From Oceanirhabdus sp. W0125-5 (GTDB lineage Bacteria > Bacillota > Clostridia > Clostridiales > Clostridiaceae): a stretch of DNA of 64,000 bases. The stretch is taken from NCBI RefSeq assembly GCF_027938815.1, contig NZ_CP115913.1, forward strand, positions 4,808,001-4,872,000. The letters are read 5' to 3'. The translations under genes were made by a program, and so were the position numbers. This document shows, piece by piece, positions 41,760 to 51,515 of the stretch; position 1 is the first letter of the stretch; each line of letters begins with the position of its first letter. The notes beneath the pieces are model-generated. The model ran no database searches. It worked only from the letters and a program-made list of their open reading frames with translations, and was not told the origin of the DNA.

Positions 41760-43763
41760 ATGAAGAGCATTAAAGCAAAATTAATACTAATTCTAAACAT
41801 TGTGCTTATACTCACTTGTTTTGGATTAGCTTATACCTCGTACAATAGTAGTGCAGGTACATTGTTAACTGAAACTCAGGGTAATTTAAAAATTATTGCT
41901 GGAGAATCATCAAAGGTTATTGCAGAGAGAATTAAAAGTGATATGATGGTTTTGGAAGCCATCGCCTCTGATAGTAGATTACCTAATCCAGACTATGATA
42001 TTAATAAGAAAAAAGCATTATTAAAAAAAGAAGTTTCTAGAAGTGGACATGTTGCAATGTATATTGCTGATTTAACTGGTTATGCTGTACCACATTCAGG
42101 TGATTCCATAAATGTTGGCGACAGGGAATACTTCAAGAGGGCATTAAAAGGTGAAACTGTTATTTCTGACCTTTTAGATAGCAGACATGAAGATGGAAAA
42201 AAAGTAGTTGTATATGCTACTCCTCTAAAGCATATGGGAAAAGTTACTAGCGTATTATTTGCTGTTAAGGATGCAAGTGTATTTAGTGAACTTATTTCCG
42301 ACATAACAATAGGACAAACTGGATATGCCTTTGCTATTAATAACGAAGGTAGGGTTGTAGCAGATAAAAACATAGAACGTGTGCTAAATAAAACTAACAT
42401 GCTTTCAGATGCAAAGAAACTAAAGAATAAAGATCTAGAAGATATCGCAGTTAGTATGATGAATGGGAAAGCAGGTACTGGTGATTATACATATAATGAT
42501 ATAACAAAGATTGTTGGATATGCGCCTATTGAAAATACAAAATGGTGTCTTGGGGTAACTGCCCCTATTAATGAAGTTTTAAGTGGATTAAATACTCTTA
42601 AAAGATCTAATGTTATTTCTGCTATAGTTATTAATATTATTGGAGCTATTCTAGTTTATTTACTTGGTGTATCCTTTACCACTCCATTAGTTAGATTATC
42701 AGATACAATAAATAAATTATCAAATTACGATTTACAAGTTAGTAATGATAGTGCAATAAATAAATATATAAAAAGAAAAGATGAGATTGGAGTTATAACA
42801 AATTCGGTTTTAACCATGCAAGAAAACTTCACTGATTTAATAAAGAAAATTAGTACTATTTCAAAAGAAGTAAACTCAGCCTCAGGGATGATGACTGATA
42901 TGACTTCTGAAACAGTTAAATCATCAGAAGAAGTATCTTCAACAATTCAATTTATTTCACAAGGAGCATCTGATCAAGCACATAGTACTCAAGCAGGCTT
43001 CGATACTTTAACTGAACTAGGTAACCTTATTGAGCAACAAAATGATCATATGATTGAAACAAGAGCTAACTCTGAAAAAGTAAATACTTTAGCAGATGAA
43101 GGATTAATTGAAATTGCGTCCCTAAAATCTGTTGTTGAAGAAAGCGGAAAGTCAGCTAAAGATATTATGAATGTGATCCTTGCAGCAAATGAAAGTAGTA
43201 CTAAAATCGGAACTGCAAGTACCATGATTGCCTCTATTGCTGAGCAAACAAATCTTCTTGCATTAAATGCTGCTATTGAAGCTGCCAGAGCTGGAGAAGC
43301 TGGAAAAGGATTTGCAGTTGTAGCAGATGAAATCAGAAAGTTAGCTGAGCAATCAACTGAATCTACAAAAGAAATAGATTTAATGGTAAGTGAACTTGGA
43401 GAAAGAGTTGGAAACGTTGTTGAGCAAATGAAGATTGTTGCTGCTAACGTTGAGAAACAAGAATTTTCTACAAAGAAAACTGAAGAAAAATATAAACTTA
43501 TATCTGATGCCATAGATGACACTAGTAATAATATTGATAAACTTGATACTGTAATCAAAGATATTACAGATAGAAAAAATCAAACATTAGATATTATAAA
43601 TGATTTATCTGCAATCTCTGAAGAAAACGCTGCAAACACAGAAGAAGCAGCCGCTCATATAGAAGAACAAGTATCTTCTATGGAACAAATAGCGAGTTCT
43701 AGTGAAGGACTTTATAAGCTCGCAAATGAGCTGGATGAACTTGCAAACAAGTTTAAGATATAA
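41760..43763 (+). CDS. Methyl-accepting chemotaxis protein with dCache sensor
   Basis: 667 aa. TM1 8-28; dCache_1 periplasmic-type sensor about 33-275 (VGDREYFKRALKGETVISDL, DITIGQTGYAFAIN); TM2 about 282-305; HAMP; then a long cytoplasmic helical hairpin whose tip is EQTNLLALNAAIEAARAGEA, followed by GKGFAVVADEIRKLAEQS. It signals to CheA/CheW. The sensor class often binds amino acids. The stop codon touches the first hairpin of a structured repeat. Confidence 0.92.
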   Translation: MKSIKAKLILILNIVLILTCFGLAYTSYNSSAGTLLTETQGNLKIIAGESSKVIAERIKSDMMVLEAIASDSRLPNPDYDINKKKALLKKEVSRSGHVAMYIADLTGYAVPHSGDSINVGDREYFKRALKGETVISDLLDSRHEDGKKVVVYATPLKHMGKVTSVLFAVKDASVFSELISDITIGQTGYAFAINNEGRVVADKNIERVLNKTNMLSDAKKLKNKDLEDIAVSMMNGKAGTGDYTYNDITKIVGYAPIENTKWCLGVTAPINEVLSGLNTLKRSNVISAIVINIIGAILVYLLGVSFTTPLVRLSDTINKLSNYDLQVSNDSAINKYIKRKDEIGVITNSVLTMQENFTDLIKKISTISKEVNSASGMMTDMTSETVKSSEEVSSTIQFISQGASDQAHSTQAGFDTLTELGNLIEQQNDHMIETRANSEKVNTLADEGLIEIASLKSVVEESGKSAKDIMNVILAANESSTKIGTASTMIASIAEQTNLLALNAAIEAARAGEAGKGFAVVADEIRKLAEQSTESTKEIDLMVSELGERVGNVVEQMKIVAANVEKQEFSTKKTEEKYKLISDAIDDTSNNIDKLDTVIKDITDRKNQTLDIINDLSAISEENAANTEEAAAHIEEQVSSMEQIASSSEGLYKLANELDELANKFKI

Positions 43764-44209
43764 AAGTACAAAGTACTTTTATATCAAATGTATAATGGAT
43801 AATTGATAATGTATAATGATGGATGGTTCTGCTTGCGCAGAACCTACATTTTATTGTTCTTTAGAACAACAAGGATTTACTCATTTTATCCAAGGATAAA
43901 ATATTGTATTTCGAGTAAAAAGTATTTCTAAAAACAGACAAACAATATTCATTTATAAAAAAAGAGATAATAGATTTAATCTATTATCTCTTTTTATATA
44001 GGTTTCTACAATAAAGGCTTTTCTTATTTATTCCTCAAACAAAGTAGTTTTCACTCATTTTATCTGAGATAAAATATTGTATTTTAAATACAATGTTTCA
44101 TTTAAAGTGAAACGAGTACCTACAACTTGTCCAAGTACCAATATAATCAAAATTTCTCGAAGAGAAATATCAGTCATTCTCCATTATACATTATCAATTA
44201 TACATTATG
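43762..44209 (+). repeat. Structured intergenic repeat, copy D (expanded)
   Basis: Begins with AAAAGTAC-AAA-GTACTTTT (43762-43780) at the chemoreceptor stop. Left heptad arm 43786-43818 (TGTATAA, TGGATAA, TTGATAA, TGTATAA). Hairpin 1 GGTTCTGC/GCAGAACC (43825-43844) and hairpin 2 ATTTTATC/GATAAAAT (43883-43902). About 150 bp of extra sequence follows, including a terminator-like GAGATAATAGA...TCTATTATCTC (43969-43995). Then come a second hairpin 2 (44057-44075), ATTGTAT/ATACAAT, hairpin 3 (44095-44113), hairpin 4 ATTTCTC/GAGAAAT (44152-44168) and the right arm to 44209. The right end abuts the stop of the XRE-TPR gene. Confidence 0.85.
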
Positions 44210-44212
44210 TTT

Positions 44213-45538
44213 TTAAGAAACTCTTTCTTCACAATACTTAATTATTCCTTGAACTTTTCCAAAGTCTTCTTTTTTCATATAGTATCCTAAAAGAGTCATT
44301 ACAACTTTTGAGTTAACCATTATTAATTTCAAAGATAATAATTCCAAGATCTCGCCTCTTATATTATTTATTTCAGAACTATCTTCTTTTTTTATTACCT
44401 TATCTAATATTCTTGATACTGATACATCAATAACCTCTTTATTTTTCTTGTCCTTTGATAATTCTAAAGCTTTGTAATAATACTCGATTGCTAGTTCTTC
44501 ACCATCATTAATATTTGAATTTTCACAAGCCTCTGCAACTATATTGCATATTTCTCCTGCTAACTCATACTCATCAAATTTTTCATATTGATCTATTTTA
44601 TTTATAATATCATCAATGTATTCAACTACATCCTCACCTATTATTCTTCCAATTTCTAATATATTTGCAAGAGCAAGAATATCATATATTGACTTTTCTT
44701 TGCTTTTACTTAACTTCTTATATATTTTTTTATGAATTGAAAGCGCCTTAGAATAATACCCTTTTTCTTTGTAACAATTCCCTTTTATCATCTCACTTTT
44801 AATAAATATACAATTATCAATTATCTTTTTTGAGTAAGACAGTTCAATTTCTTTAAGAGTTTCAAGTGCTTGATCATATTTTCCTAAAAATTTAAGAGTT
44901 ATACTCTTGTTATATAAAATCTTAATATAATTTGATTTACTAATATCTTTTTCTTCGATATTAACTAAATATTTATTAATTACTCTTAATGTTTCCTCAT
45001 GTAATTCTAATTCCCTACAACAATGAGTTATACTTAAAATTATTTCTTCATGTATCTCGTTCTCTACATTACTCATTACAGCAAATTCATTAGCAAGATT
45101 AAAATATTTTAATGCTTTTTCAAATTTATTCAAAGCTTCAAATTTTTCTGCAAGTTTTTTGTACATAAATACTTTATTAATATTCATATTATATTTATTT
45201 AATAAAAACAACATATTTTCCAGTTTTTCTTCCGCTAGAACATCTACTTCTTCTATATATCTTAAATATCTTTCAAATATCTCTTCTGCTTGTTCTTCTT
45301 CAGTTATAAAAATCTCATCTATATTTACATCACATTTTATATTTCTTTTTTTTATTACTTCTTTAAGATTACTATGTATAACTTTAGCAGCTTTATGAGT
45401 TAGCGTGGCTTTATCTGTCTCAATCATACTTACAAGATTTCTTGTTATTTCATTTCCACTTACGTCTTCTTGTTTTAACCCTAGCTTCTTTCTAATTTCC
45501 CTTAATCTATACCCCTGTGTGATAATCCCAAATTCCAT
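44213..45538 (-). CDS. XRE-type HTH regulator with TPR domain
   Basis: 441 aa. N-terminal HTH (LREIRKKLGLKQEDVSGNEI...RNLVSMIETDKATLTHKAA), followed by about 350 residues of helical repeats (for example FEALNKFEKALKYFNLANEF and KEKGYYSKALSIHKKIYKKL). This is the layout of RRNPP/Rgg-like or AimR-like regulators that may bind a short peptide. I found no convincing peptide gene next to it. Promoter region upstream is long (about 440 bp). Confidence 0.8.
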   Translation of the reverse strand: MEFGIITQGYRLREIRKKLGLKQEDVSGNEITRNLVSMIETDKATLTHKAAKVIHSNLKEVIKKRNIKCDVNIDEIFITEEEQAEEIFERYLRYIEEVDVLAEEKLENMLFLLNKYNMNINKVFMYKKLAEKFEALNKFEKALKYFNLANEFAVMSNVENEIHEEIILSITHCCRELELHEETLRVINKYLVNIEEKDISKSNYIKILYNKSITLKFLGKYDQALETLKEIELSYSKKIIDNCIFIKSEMIKGNCYKEKGYYSKALSIHKKIYKKLSKSKEKSIYDILALANILEIGRIIGEDVVEYIDDIINKIDQYEKFDEYELAGEICNIVAEACENSNINDGEELAIEYYYKALELSKDKKNKEVIDVSVSRILDKVIKKEDSSEINNIRGEILELLSLKLIMVNSKVVMTLLGYYMKKEDFGKVQGIIKYCEERVS

Positions 45539-45540
45539 AA

Positions 45541-45937
45541 ACTCAAATCTCCTTATATGTAAATATTTACTTTAATTTTAGCATATGCAACTAATAATGT
45601 AAATGTTTTCTCAGTTATTTTTTTTACATTTTAAGAATTATTTTTAAATTCTAAAAAGGAGTATTTTCATTACTAATTTTTTACATTAACTCTATACTTT
45701 TTCCTTTTTTTGGTATATAATAATATATGGAGGGTTTCTTATTATACCCTGTTTTAATAAATAAACTTTATAAGTTTTAACAATATAGTAGCATCTTTTA
45801 AGTGATTAAACATATATTATTATGGATAGACTTTAGCTATAAGTTAAAATCGTTCAAATTGTACAATTTGATATATTAATTAGGACTAAAGTGCCTACGA
45901 AAAAAAACTAGGTTAATCGTGCCTACGAATATAAGGG
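45541..45937. other. Long intergenic region upstream of the XRE-TPR gene
   Basis: No credible gene. An 11-bp direct repeat GTGCCTACGAA occurs at 45890-45900 and 45919-45929 (29-bp spacing). A 17-codon ATG frame at 45727 lacks an SD. Very AT-rich. Confidence 0.4.
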
Positions 45938-45960
45938 GAGAGCCATAATTAATGGCTCTC
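45938..45960. terminator. Terminator hairpin downstream of the P-loop ATPase gene
   Basis: GAGAGCCAT (45938-45946) pairs with ATGGCTCTC (45952-45960). Followed by TTTCTT on the plus strand. Confidence 0.6.
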
Positions 45961-45983
45961 TTTCTTAATTCTACTCATATAGA

Positions 45984-47531
45984 TTACATAGAAAATTTTT
46001 TATGTATTGCCTTGTGCACTGTAAATGATTGAGTATAGTTAGGTTCTGGACTTGCATCATTTCTAAATGCCCAGGAGAAATGATAAATCTCTTTCCCTCG
46101 TTTATTTTTTTTATATAGCCATGAATTTCCTAGGACACCCTTCTTATATAAAAATCTTACTGCTTCTTTACAACTCCGTATATTCTTATATGTCTCTATA
46201 TTATCCATATAATATCTATTAATATCATCATATCTAAAACTAGACTTTTTATAATTTCTAATTAAAAGAAGTGCTTCTTTAACAAAATCACTATTTTCTG
46301 ATATGGAGAGTTCATTCATTAATTCACTATAAAAGTATTCCGAAAACCTTCTCTCGCATTTTTTAAAAGTATGTGAAACAAACTTATCCTTATCAGGATA
46401 TTGTTCTTTTATAATATTAAGATATTTAATGAAATCTCGTGGTTTACCAAAACTATACCTCTTAAGGTATCTCACAACACTTATTCCATCTACCTTATTA
46501 GAAAAATACTTATCATAAATATCTTTTGTTGACAACTCCTTGATTTCCTCATTTGATAACTTCATCTTATGAAGAATCAAATCCATCAGAGGTTCTTCAT
46601 AAGGTCTTTTATCACAGTTGTAATGCCAATCTAATATTGCCTGACTATCTGATACAATTCTATTTAAGTTATGTGAATGTGAATTGATCATATCTAAAAG
46701 ATCATTTCTAAATAGAAGCATTACTTTAGATCCATTATTTTTACATGACTTATTTATCATTATATTTATATCTTTAATAGCACTAAATATCTTTTCTATT
46801 AATCTAATATTAATATTCCCTTCTTTATCTGCTGCTATTTTAAGTTCATCAAGATCATCATAAATTATTAAAAACTTACTATTATTCTTTAAGGCTTTCT
46901 TAATATATTTCTCAAATGTCTTAATTTCTTCATAGTATTTAGTTTTAGTAAATGAACTATCTACAGATCTTTTATTTGATGAGTTTAAAATTCCTTCAAA
47001 GGGTCTATTTATTAACCCACCTTTCATTGTTGCTCCTAATTCAGTCGTTCTCTGTATACTAAACCCTTCTCGTTTAAAACCTTTATGGGTACTGTACCTA
47101 TTTTTCATCACTTTCCGTATTTTTCCTACTTTTAAGAAAGGAATGAGTTTTTTTACCCTATGCTTTTCAATGAGTGTTTCAGCAATATGCAGCAGGATAT
47201 TCCATTTCCAGAATAGATAATATTGGTCATACTCCAAGGTTGCAGAATATAGTTCTGTTAGGTAATTTAATTCAAATTCATGAGCATCTATTATCTTACA
47301 AGTATAATCTTTATCACTATATTGTTTCTTCAGAAAATACCCTAAGATTGTTTTTCCTGTTCCTTTCCTACCAAAAATAAAATAAATATCGTTTTTTTGG
47401 CTTTTTTTCACTACTGGATGCCCTTTATAGAAATAATCTAAAAAATTACTTTTACTTGCTTCTTTTTTACCGTCTACTTCACCTATATAAAGATCCTTAA
47501 GTTTAATATGTGGAGTACCCTCCTTATCCAA
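45984..47531 (-). CDS. P-loop ATPase, Sll1717/KAP-like
   Basis: 515 aa from TTG 47531, which has GGGAGGTGAG 3-7 nt upstream; the earlier ATG (47552) lacks an SD. Walker A IFGRKGTGKTILGYFL (about 50-65 from TTG), Walker B KFLIIYDDLDELK (about 230), then a helical C-terminal half with a winged-helix-like end (EAVRFLYKKGVLGNSWLYKK). It resembles the Sll1717 family of large P-loop ATPases, part of the STAND/KAP group whose members include phage-defence and signalling proteins. It is a lone gene divergent from the LytTR locus. Confidence 0.65.
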   Translation of the reverse strand: MDKEGTPHIKLKDLYIGEVDGKKEASKSNFLDYFYKGHPVVKKSQKNDIYFIFGRKGTGKTILGYFLKKQYSDKDYTCKIIDAHEFELNYLTELYSATLEYDQYYLFWKWNILLHIAETLIEKHRVKKLIPFLKVGKIRKVMKNRYSTHKGFKREGFSIQRTTELGATMKGGLINRPFEGILNSSNKRSVDSSFTKTKYYEEIKTFEKYIKKALKNNSKFLIIYDDLDELKIAADKEGNINIRLIEKIFSAIKDINIMINKSCKNNGSKVMLLFRNDLLDMINSHSHNLNRIVSDSQAILDWHYNCDKRPYEEPLMDLILHKMKLSNEEIKELSTKDIYDKYFSNKVDGISVVRYLKRYSFGKPRDFIKYLNIIKEQYPDKDKFVSHTFKKCERRFSEYFYSELMNELSISENSDFVKEALLLIRNYKKSSFRYDDINRYYMDNIETYKNIRSCKEAVRFLYKKGVLGNSWLYKKNKRGKEIYHFSWAFRNDASPEPNYTQSFTVHKAIHKKFSM

Positions 47532-47664
47532 TTTCTCACCTCCCACTTCCATATTTTAATAATATATTAAATTAATGTAAAATTCAAGAATTAATAAACG
47601 CGGAATTTTACAATTAAAATACATCCTTATATATTATTATGAAGATATTTGTCAACAAGGGCTC

Positions 47665-47694
47665 ATTCACACAACTTTCCCCTCCATTCATGCA
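47665..47694 (+). promoter_or_regulatory. LytTR-type direct-repeat site 1
   Basis: ATTCACACA (47665-47673), 12 bp, then ATTCATGCA (47686-47694): 21-bp period, on one face of the helix, the layout of known LytTR-domain targets. The same site recurs at 49761 and 53299. A shared TAATGTTAAA lies 68 bp downstream (47762-47771). Confidence 0.7.
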
Positions 47695-47866
47695 AAATAT
47701 ACTCTTTTCATACCAGTTCTTTAGATTATCCAAATAAAATTAAATTGAAATAGATAGATTCTAATGTTAAACTATTAATGAAAAATATGGTTTTATTTTC
47801 TTTATTCACTAATGTGATACAACAATAGAAAAAATATTCACTTAAGATAATGGGGAGGAATTAATA

Positions 47867-48577
47867 ATGATATTTTCATTAAAAAGATTTAATGCAGTTT
47901 TAATTAAAGAGTTTCAAGATTTTAAGAGCAATATAAATTATCTAGTAATATGTTTAATACCTTTGTTCTTGTCAATTATATATAAAATGCTTTACTCTAC
48001 TCACCAAAACCTTTTATTAGTTACAACAACTATAATGAGTATATCCATGATAGGTTTAACTTTTTCAGCTGGCACGTTCTCTGAAGAGAAAGAAAAGCAT
48101 ACCTTAAGAGTTGTTATGCTATCACCAATAAGTGAGTTAGAATTATTCCTTGGAAAAGCTTTACTATCATATATATTAATCATAATTAGCTCTTTTGCTA
48201 ACTTGTTTATATTAAATCCAGGGAATATAAATGGACCAAAATTTTTGATTGTTGTGTCTCTTGCAGGGTTTAGTTGTATACTTTTTGGAATTGGAATTGG
48301 TATATTAGCACCAAATGAGAAAACTTCCGGAATCTTATCACTCCCTGTAATATTTATTTACTTAATACCTGTTATTTTTACAGATAGTGATAATGTACTA
48401 ATCAGAAAAATTGTAAGCATATTCCCAGCTCATAATATAGTAAGTATTCTTATACCTGAAATAGTTTCAAAGAATGCTAATTCAATACTTTTCAATATTT
48501 TAAATTTAGTTATGTGGATTGCAATTGGGTTAATATTCTTCATAGTTATTTATAGAAAAAAGAATAGGAGATATTAA
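47867..48577 (+). CDS. ABC-2 type permease
   Basis: 236 aa, about six TM segments; starts with FNAVLIKEFQDFKSNINYLV and has the conserved SAGTFSEEKEKHTLRVVMLS loop typical of NatB/ABC-2 permeases. It is closely similar to 50750-51460. SD GGGGAGG. One base separates its stop from the next gene. Site 1 lies about 170 bp upstream. Confidence 0.88.
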   Translation: MIFSLKRFNAVLIKEFQDFKSNINYLVICLIPLFLSIIYKMLYSTHQNLLLVTTTIMSISMIGLTFSAGTFSEEKEKHTLRVVMLSPISELELFLGKALLSYILIIISSFANLFILNPGNINGPKFLIVVSLAGFSCILFGIGIGILAPNEKTSGILSLPVIFIYLIPVIFTDSDNVLIRKIVSIFPAHNIVSILIPEIVSKNANSILFNILNLVMWIAIGLIFFIVIYRKKNRRY

Positions 48578-48578
48578 T

Positions 48579-49700
48579 ATGAATTTACTAGAAATTAAAG
48601 ACTTAACCATAAATAATGGAAACCTGAAACAATTTGACAAAGTGAACTTTAATATCGATAAAAATGAAATTAAATCAATAAAATGCACTTCAGATATCAG
48701 TGATAAATTAATAAATTTGATTTTAAATAAGAACTCCTTTTCTATTGGTGAAATAACACTACTTGGAACATTAAATCATAACTTTAATAAAAATATTTTG
48801 AACAGAATCGGACTCTATACCCTCACTGATGGTTTATATGCACGACTTACCCCTTTTCAATATCTATCATATTTCAAAAAACTTTATGATTCAGATATTG
48901 ATATTGACTATATGCTTAATAGTAACGGTTTTGATTCTCTTAGAAACATTAAAATCAATAAGTTATCTTCTAGCCAACAAAGAAGATTGTCCATAATGAG
49001 AGTATTTTTACATACACCTGATTTTGCAATTATTCAAAACCCATTTGATAACGTTGATTTAGAAAGTAGAATTCTTATAAAAAAGCTTATCTTAGAAGCC
49101 AATTCTAAAGGAACAGGTATATTAATTTTATCTAAGGATATAGATAGTTGCTTCTTAACAACTGACTCAGTTTATATTTATGAGGAAGGAAAAATTCTTC
49201 CAGTAAGTTTTCCAGAAGAAAGTACTGAAGAAAGTACTGAAGATACTATTGATGCTTCTAATGAAAATGATCAAGAACCTGAGAATCCTGATATAGATAA
49301 AAAATCTGATGAACAGAATGATATATCAAATGAGAATGATGATAAAAGCATGAATATCTCTCTAAAATTCAATAAAGTTCCTGCAAAGGTAGAAGATAAA
49401 ATTATTCTATTTAATCCAACTGACATTATTTATTGCGAGAGTAAAGATAGAGCATCTGTTCTTCATACTGTTGAAGGTGAATTCCAATGTTCACTTACTT
49501 TAACTCAACTTGAATCAAAATTAAAAGCCTTTGGATTCTTTAGATGTCACAGATCATATATTGTAAACCTTCAAAACATAAAAGAACTAATTGCTTGGTC
49601 AAAGAATAGTTATTCATTAATCCTTAATGATAAAAATAAAAGTGAGATACCTCTCTCAAAAGGTCGTATTGAAGAATTAAAAACAATTCTAGGAATATAA
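48579..49700 (+). CDS. Degenerate ABC ATPase domain fused to LytTR DNA-binding domain
   Basis: 373 aa. Residues 1-210 follow the fold of an ABC ATPase but lack a Walker A (IKCTSDISDKLIN in place of GxxGxGKST); the signature is LSSSQQRRLSIMR and Walker B is PDFAIIQNPFD. An acidic, low-complexity linker (about 212-255) follows. Residues about 265-373 form a LytTR domain (DIIYCESKDRASVLHTVEG, FFRCHRSYIVNLQNIKEL). It is probably a non-hydrolysing sensor domain joined to a DNA-binding regulator of this regulon. Confidence 0.88.
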   Translation: MNLLEIKDLTINNGNLKQFDKVNFNIDKNEIKSIKCTSDISDKLINLILNKNSFSIGEITLLGTLNHNFNKNILNRIGLYTLTDGLYARLTPFQYLSYFKKLYDSDIDIDYMLNSNGFDSLRNIKINKLSSSQQRRLSIMRVFLHTPDFAIIQNPFDNVDLESRILIKKLILEANSKGTGILILSKDIDSCFLTTDSVYIYEEGKILPVSFPEESTEESTEDTIDASNENDQEPENPDIDKKSDEQNDISNENDDKSMNISLKFNKVPAKVEDKIILFNPTDIIYCESKDRASVLHTVEGEFQCSLTLTQLESKLKAFGFFRCHRSYIVNLQNIKELIAWSKNSYSLILNDKNKSEIPLSKGRIEELKTILGI

Positions 49701-49705
49701 TTAAG

Positions 49706-49747
49706 AAAGCTTGTAAAACCCTTTATTTTGAATGGTTTTCAAGCTTT
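49706..49747 (+). terminator. Terminator after the LytTR gene
   Basis: AAAGCTTG-t-AAAACC (49706-49720) pairs with GGTTTT-c-AAGCTTT (49734-49747), then TTTATTTTGG. Confidence 0.8.
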
Positions 49748-49760
49748 TTATTTTGGATTC

Positions 49761-49790
49761 ATTCACTCAACTTTTCCCTCCATTCATGCA
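49761..49790 (+). promoter_or_regulatory. LytTR-type direct-repeat site 2
   Basis: ATTCACTCA (49761-49769) and ATTCATGCA (49782-49790), 12 bp apart. Flanking sequence is also shared with sites 1 and 3 (CCCTCC between repeats, ATATCCTCTTTT after). TAATGTTAAA lies 45 bp downstream (49835-49844). Confidence 0.75.
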
Positions 49791-49898
49791 GAATATCCTC
49801 TTTTTATACCAATTTTATAGAATGACTTTGTTATTAATGTTAAAGTTTTCTTGTAAGCAACTCATGGTAATGAATGCCATGTGGAGGGAGTGAAGAAA

Positions 49899-50750
49899 AT
49901 GAAAAAAACTAAAAATGTTATTACTATTAATAACTTAACAAAAATCTATGGTTCACAACTTGCCTTAAATAAAGTTTCCTTATCAGTAAATAAAGGTGAA
50001 ATTTTTGGGCTGTTAGGACCTAGTGGAGCTGGAAAAACTACAATGATAAAAATATTCACAGGTCAACTTGTTGAAAGTGAAGGAGAAGTATCAGTTCTAA
50101 ATGGTAATCCTAGAAATAACAATAAAGAGTTTCTTTCTAATATTGGAGTATTAACAGATAACTGCGGACTTTATGAACGATTAAGTATATATAACAACCT
50201 TAAATTATTCTGCAGCATTTATGATGTTCCATACAGTAAGATTGATGAAATTCTTGATTGTGTTGGATTGTTAGATGATAAGAAAAAACTTGTGAAGAAT
50301 CTTTCAAAAGGAATGAAACAAAGAGTAAGACTAGCAAGAGTTTTCTTACATGAACCAGAAATATTATTTTTAGACGAGCCTACTTCAGGACTTGATCCAG
50401 TTAATGCCTCATATATCCATAGTATATTGAAGAAATTAAACGATAATGGTACAACCATCTTTTTAACAACTCATAACATGGAAGAAGCGGATTTTCTTTG
50501 TGATAGAATAGGCTTTCTAGTAGATGGTAAACTATCACTAGTTGATACTCCTACTAAGATAAAATTGAAATACACAGATTCCACTGTTAAGCTGCTAACT
50601 AAAAATATGGATGTACACTATGTTAATTTGGATGAATCAGGTGGTGAAAAAATTCTATCTTTAATTAAAGCAAAAGAAATTACATCTATTCATTCATGTG
50701 AGCCAACACTTGGCGAAGTTTTTCTTAAAGTAACGGGGAGGGATTTATAA
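49899..50750 (+). CDS. ABC transporter ATP-binding protein
   Basis: 283 aa from the ATG at 49899, chosen because GGAGGGAG precedes it; the ATG at 49881 has none. Complete motifs: Walker A GLLGPSGAGKTTMIK, signature NLSKGMKQRVRLAR, Walker B ILFLDEPTSGLDP, and LTTHNMEEAD. It supplies ATP hydrolysis for the permease encoded next (TAATG overlap at 50750), and possibly also for the first permease, whose partner ATPase domain is dead. Confidence 0.92.
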   Translation: MKKTKNVITINNLTKIYGSQLALNKVSLSVNKGEIFGLLGPSGAGKTTMIKIFTGQLVESEGEVSVLNGNPRNNNKEFLSNIGVLTDNCGLYERLSIYNNLKLFCSIYDVPYSKIDEILDCVGLLDDKKKLVKNLSKGMKQRVRLARVFLHEPEILFLDEPTSGLDPVNASYIHSILKKLNDNGTTIFLTTHNMEEADFLCDRIGFLVDGKLSLVDTPTKIKLKYTDSTVKLLTKNMDVHYVNLDESGGEKILSLIKAKEITSIHSCEPTLGEVFLKVTGRDL

Positions 50751-51460
50751 TGACATTTTCATTTAAAAGATTTAATGCAATTTTTATAAAGGAATTACAG
50801 GATTTTAGAAGCAATATAAACTATCTGGTGATATGTTTATTACCAATGTTCTTAGCATTTATATATAAAATGATCTTCTCTAATACTCTATTAAAATATT
50901 CATTAGTCTTTACAACTATAATGAGTGTTTCAATGATAGGAATAATTTTTTCTGCTGGTACTTTTTCAGAGGAGAAAGAAAAGCATACCTTAAGAGTGTT
51001 AATGCTATCTCCATTAAGCGAACTGGAAATATTCCTTGGAAAAACATTATTAACATATATTTTAATATTATTAAGTTCATTTGGTAACTTGTTAATATTG
51101 AATCCAAGTGATTTAAATATACTCATGTTTATAATTGTTGTGTCTCTTGCAGGTTATGGTTCTATACTTTTCGGGATTACAATAGGTATGTTAGCTCCAA
51201 GTGAAAAAGCTTCAAGCGTCTTGTCACTTCCTATTGTATTTCTTTACTTAATACCTATATTCTTTATAGAAAGTGGTAATGTATTGATTAAAAAAATTAC
51301 TAGTGTTTTGCCACATCATAATATAATAAGCATACTAATGCCTGAAATGCTTTCAAACAATGCAAATTCAATCTTTTTAAGTATTCTGTATTTAGTTCTA
51401 TGGATAGTATTTGGACTAATACTCTTCATAGTTATCTATAGAAAAAAGAAGATACAATAA
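50750..51460 (+). CDS. ABC-2 type permease (paralogue)
   Basis: 236 aa, closely related to 47867-48577 along its whole length (FNAIFIKELQDFRSNINYLV; SAGTFSEEKEKHTLRVLMLS). Start overlaps the ATPase stop. The pair could export a peptide or lipid-like toxic compound; substrate unknown. Confidence 0.9.
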   Translation: MTFSFKRFNAIFIKELQDFRSNINYLVICLLPMFLAFIYKMIFSNTLLKYSLVFTTIMSVSMIGIIFSAGTFSEEKEKHTLRVLMLSPLSELEIFLGKTLLTYILILLSSFGNLLILNPSDLNILMFIIVVSLAGYGSILFGITIGMLAPSEKASSVLSLPIVFLYLIPIFFIESGNVLIKKITSVLPHHNIISILMPEMLSNNANSIFLSILYLVLWIVFGLILFIVIYRKKKIQ

Positions 51461-51515
51461 TTAAAGGACGATTAATGTTAAATAAACTATATTAAGATAT
51501 TTGGAGGTAAGTCAA

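Noticed and set aside
43046..43558. Long minus-strand ORF of 170 codons inside the chemoreceptor
   Set aside because: It lies wholly within the conserved signalling domain and is Ser/Phe-rich as expected for antisense of a helical Glu/Lys/Ala-rich region; no SD.
45727..45780. 17-codon ORF considered as a signalling peptide for the XRE-TPR regulator
   Set aside because: No SD before the ATG, no signal-like pattern; judged chance.
45890..45929. GTGCCTACGAA direct repeat considered as a c-di-GMP riboswitch part
   Set aside because: Neither class of c-di-GMP aptamer core is present; kept only as a direct repeat.
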